Shown in pieces: positions 5,237 to 6,531 of a DNA stretch of 6,531 nt. This DNA comes from Flavisolibacter sp. (GTDB taxonomy: Bacteria > Bacteroidota > Bacteroidia > Chitinophagales > Chitinophagaceae). The notes beneath the pieces are model-generated. The model saw nothing but the letters and a program-made list of their open reading frames with translations. It ran no database searches and had not been told where the DNA came from. The stretch lies in assembly GCA_013695175.1 (NCBI GenBank), contig JACDAZ010000428.1, positions 1 through 6,531 on the forward strand. Reading direction: 5' to 3'. A program made the translations under genes and the position numbers. Position 1 is the first letter of the stretch, and each line of letters begins with the position of its first letter.

Positions 5237-6531
5237 ATGAAGATTTTGGCCTTATTGACAGGATTAATTATTTCTCTTAGTTCATTTGCTCAACCACCGG
5301 GGGGTCAGAGACCTCCGGTTAATGGTCGTTTCTATGGCAGAATTGTAGATGCTTCTAATAAAGGCATTGATGCGGCTTCTGTTTTTTTAATTCAGAATAA
5401 ATTAGACAGTGCCACAAAACAAATGCAGGAAGTGATAGTCACTGGGATGCTCACAACTTCTAATGGTGACTTCAGTTTGCCTGATGTACCGGTAATGGCG
5501 AGGTACAAATTAAGAGTTACAGGAATAGGATATCAAACATATGAACAAAATGTAGCTTTTGAAATGCCACGTAACGCAGGTGGTGGTAACAATCCATCAG
5601 CCATGCTTTCTGCACTTGATAAAGATTTAGGTAATATCAAATTACAAATTGATGAAAAGGTATTGGAAGGCGTTACTGTTACTGCCGGTAAACCATTATT
5701 ACAATTAGGCATTGACCGTAAAATATTTAATGTTGACAAGAACATTGTTTCTGCCGGGGGTACCGCAGTTGATGTTATGAAAAATGTACCTTCTGTAAGT
5801 GTGGATATTGATGGAAATGTAAGCTTAAGAAATAATTCACCCCAAATTTTTGTAGATGGCAGACCTACCAATTTAACCCTGGAACAAATTCCGGCAGATG
5901 CCATTGAGAGTGTTGAAATCATAACCAATCCTTCTGCAAAATTTGATGCATCGGGCGGTACGGCTGGTATATTAAATATTGTACTAAAAAAGCAAAGACG
6001 TGTAGGTTATGCCGGTAATGTAAGAGCTAATGTTGATTCACGAGCAAGAGTTGGTGGAGGTGGTGATATAAATATCCGCCAGGATAAAGTAAACTTTTTT
6101 GCTGCAGGTATGGTAAGCCAGCGTAAGTCCATTAGTGATGGCAATACAGATCGTTTGACATTTGGATCTGTGCCAACTAGAACTTACTCCGATGATGAAA
6201 GTATAATGAAGGGTATGTTTGGATTTGGGCGTGCAGGTGTTGACATATTTTTAAATAATAGAAATACATTAACCTTCAGTGGTACGATGGCGCGTGGTAA
6301 TATGAATCCGAATACGGTGAGTGTCATTCAATTTGATTCGCTTTTCCGCTTAGATTCTATCAGATCCTTATTAAATGAACGTTTTTCAAATACGGATGTT
6401 TTATTTAGAAACTATGGTTCCCAGGTAAGTTTTAAACATAATTTTCCAAAAGCGGGTCGCGAATGGACGGCTGATGTTACTTATAACAGAGGTAGAAATC
6501 AAAATGAAAATGCGATTTCTACAGATTATTT
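5237..6531 (+). CDS. Outer-membrane beta-barrel TonB-receptor-like protein, 3' end outside window
   Basis: The frame from ATG 5237 stays open to the window end: 431 codons, roughly half of the 800 or so residues usual for this family. A signal peptide (MKILALLTGLIISLSSFA, likely cleaved before Q19) directs export. Residues about 30-110 form a carboxypeptidase-regulatory-like beta-sandwich (GRFYGRIVDASNKGIDAASV...GDFSLPDVPV...YKLRVTGIGYQTYEQ). Then comes a short EGVTVTAGKPLL segment (144-155) and a plug-like domain (about 160-252) with GTAVDVMKNVPSVSVDIDG, IFVDGRPTNL and SVEIITNPSAKFDASGGTAG. After about 255 begin alternating beta-strand repeats of an outer-membrane barrel (OMP_b-brl_3 type). 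Such proteins are thought to import or bind large ligands at the Bacteroidota cell surface, some with TonB. The ligand is unknown; no SusD-like partner is visible. The start is supported by the signal peptide and the -7 box upstream. Confidence 0.9.
   Translation, partial: MKILALLTGLIISLSSFAQPPGGQRPPVNGRFYGRIVDASNKGIDAASVFLIQNKLDSATKQMQEVIVTGMLTTSNGDFSLPDVPVMARYKLRVTGIGYQTYEQNVAFEMPRNAGGGNNPSAMLSALDKDLGNIKLQIDEKVLEGVTVTAGKPLLQLGIDRKIFNVDKNIVSAGGTAVDVMKNVPSVSVDIDGNVSLRNNSPQIFVDGRPTNLTLEQIPADAIESVEIITNPSAKFDASGGTAGILNIVLKKQRRVGYAGNVRANVDSRARVGGGGDINIRQDKVNFFAAGMVSQRKSISDGNTDRLTFGSVPTRTYSDDESIMKGMFGFGRAGVDIFLNNRNTLTFSGTMARGNMNPNTVSVIQFDSLFRLDSIRSLLNERFSNTDVLFRNYGSQVSFKHNFPKAGREWTADVTYNRGRNQNENAISTDY

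Noticed and set aside
5533..5928. Minus-strand open frame of 131 codons
   Set aside because: It is antisense to the receptor gene, whose signal peptide, plug motifs and barrel strands are clear. The antisense product has no recognisable domain.
1..6531. CRISPR array, insertion sequence, phage or integrase remnants near the tRNA
   Set aside because: No repeated spacer-like units, transposase motifs, terminal inverted repeats or duplicated tRNA 3' end (attachment site) were seen in the window.

Overview
The window is AT-rich and carries compact, mostly housekeeping-type genes of a member of the Bacteroidota, most likely a Chitinophagaceae-like bacterium. Three things point there: the outer-membrane beta-barrel receptor with an N-terminal carboxypeptidase-regulatory-like domain at the right end, promoter-like TAnnTTTG (-7) boxes in front of several transcription units, and the near absence of strong Shine-Dalgarno sequences. 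The lineage is inferred from these features, not from a database search.

Positions 1-2020 (+) hold the end of a surface or secreted glycan-type cassette. It contains the C-terminus of one CgeB-like glycosyltransferase, a complete second CgeB-like glycosyltransferase overlapping it by 8 bp, and a CmoB-like SAM-dependent methyltransferase overlapping the second gene by 43 bp. The overlaps imply translational coupling and a shared pathway, probably assembly and methylation of a glycan whose identity cannot be read here. A DinB/YfiT-type putative metal-dependent protein (2050-2559, +) follows closely and ends at a symmetric hairpin (2563-2582), which also terminates the convergent gene.

Positions 2589-4730 (-) encode a periplasmic tail-specific/C-terminal processing protease (Prc/Tsp, family S41) with signal peptide, PDZ domain and intact Ser/Lys dyad. 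Upstream of it on the same strand is an uncertain 42-codon small ORF (4772-4900). A single tRNA-His(GTG) gene (5032-5106, +) has its own -7 box and a strong intrinsic terminator. At the right edge an outer-membrane TonB-receptor-like beta-barrel protein starts at 5237 and runs off the window. Its promoter region contains a perfect 12-bp palindrome.

I see no mobile element, CRISPR array, phage gene or defence system. No clearly new biological system is evident. The most worthwhile leads are the glycosyltransferase-methyltransferase cassette, the small ORF before prc, and the palindrome in the receptor promoter.
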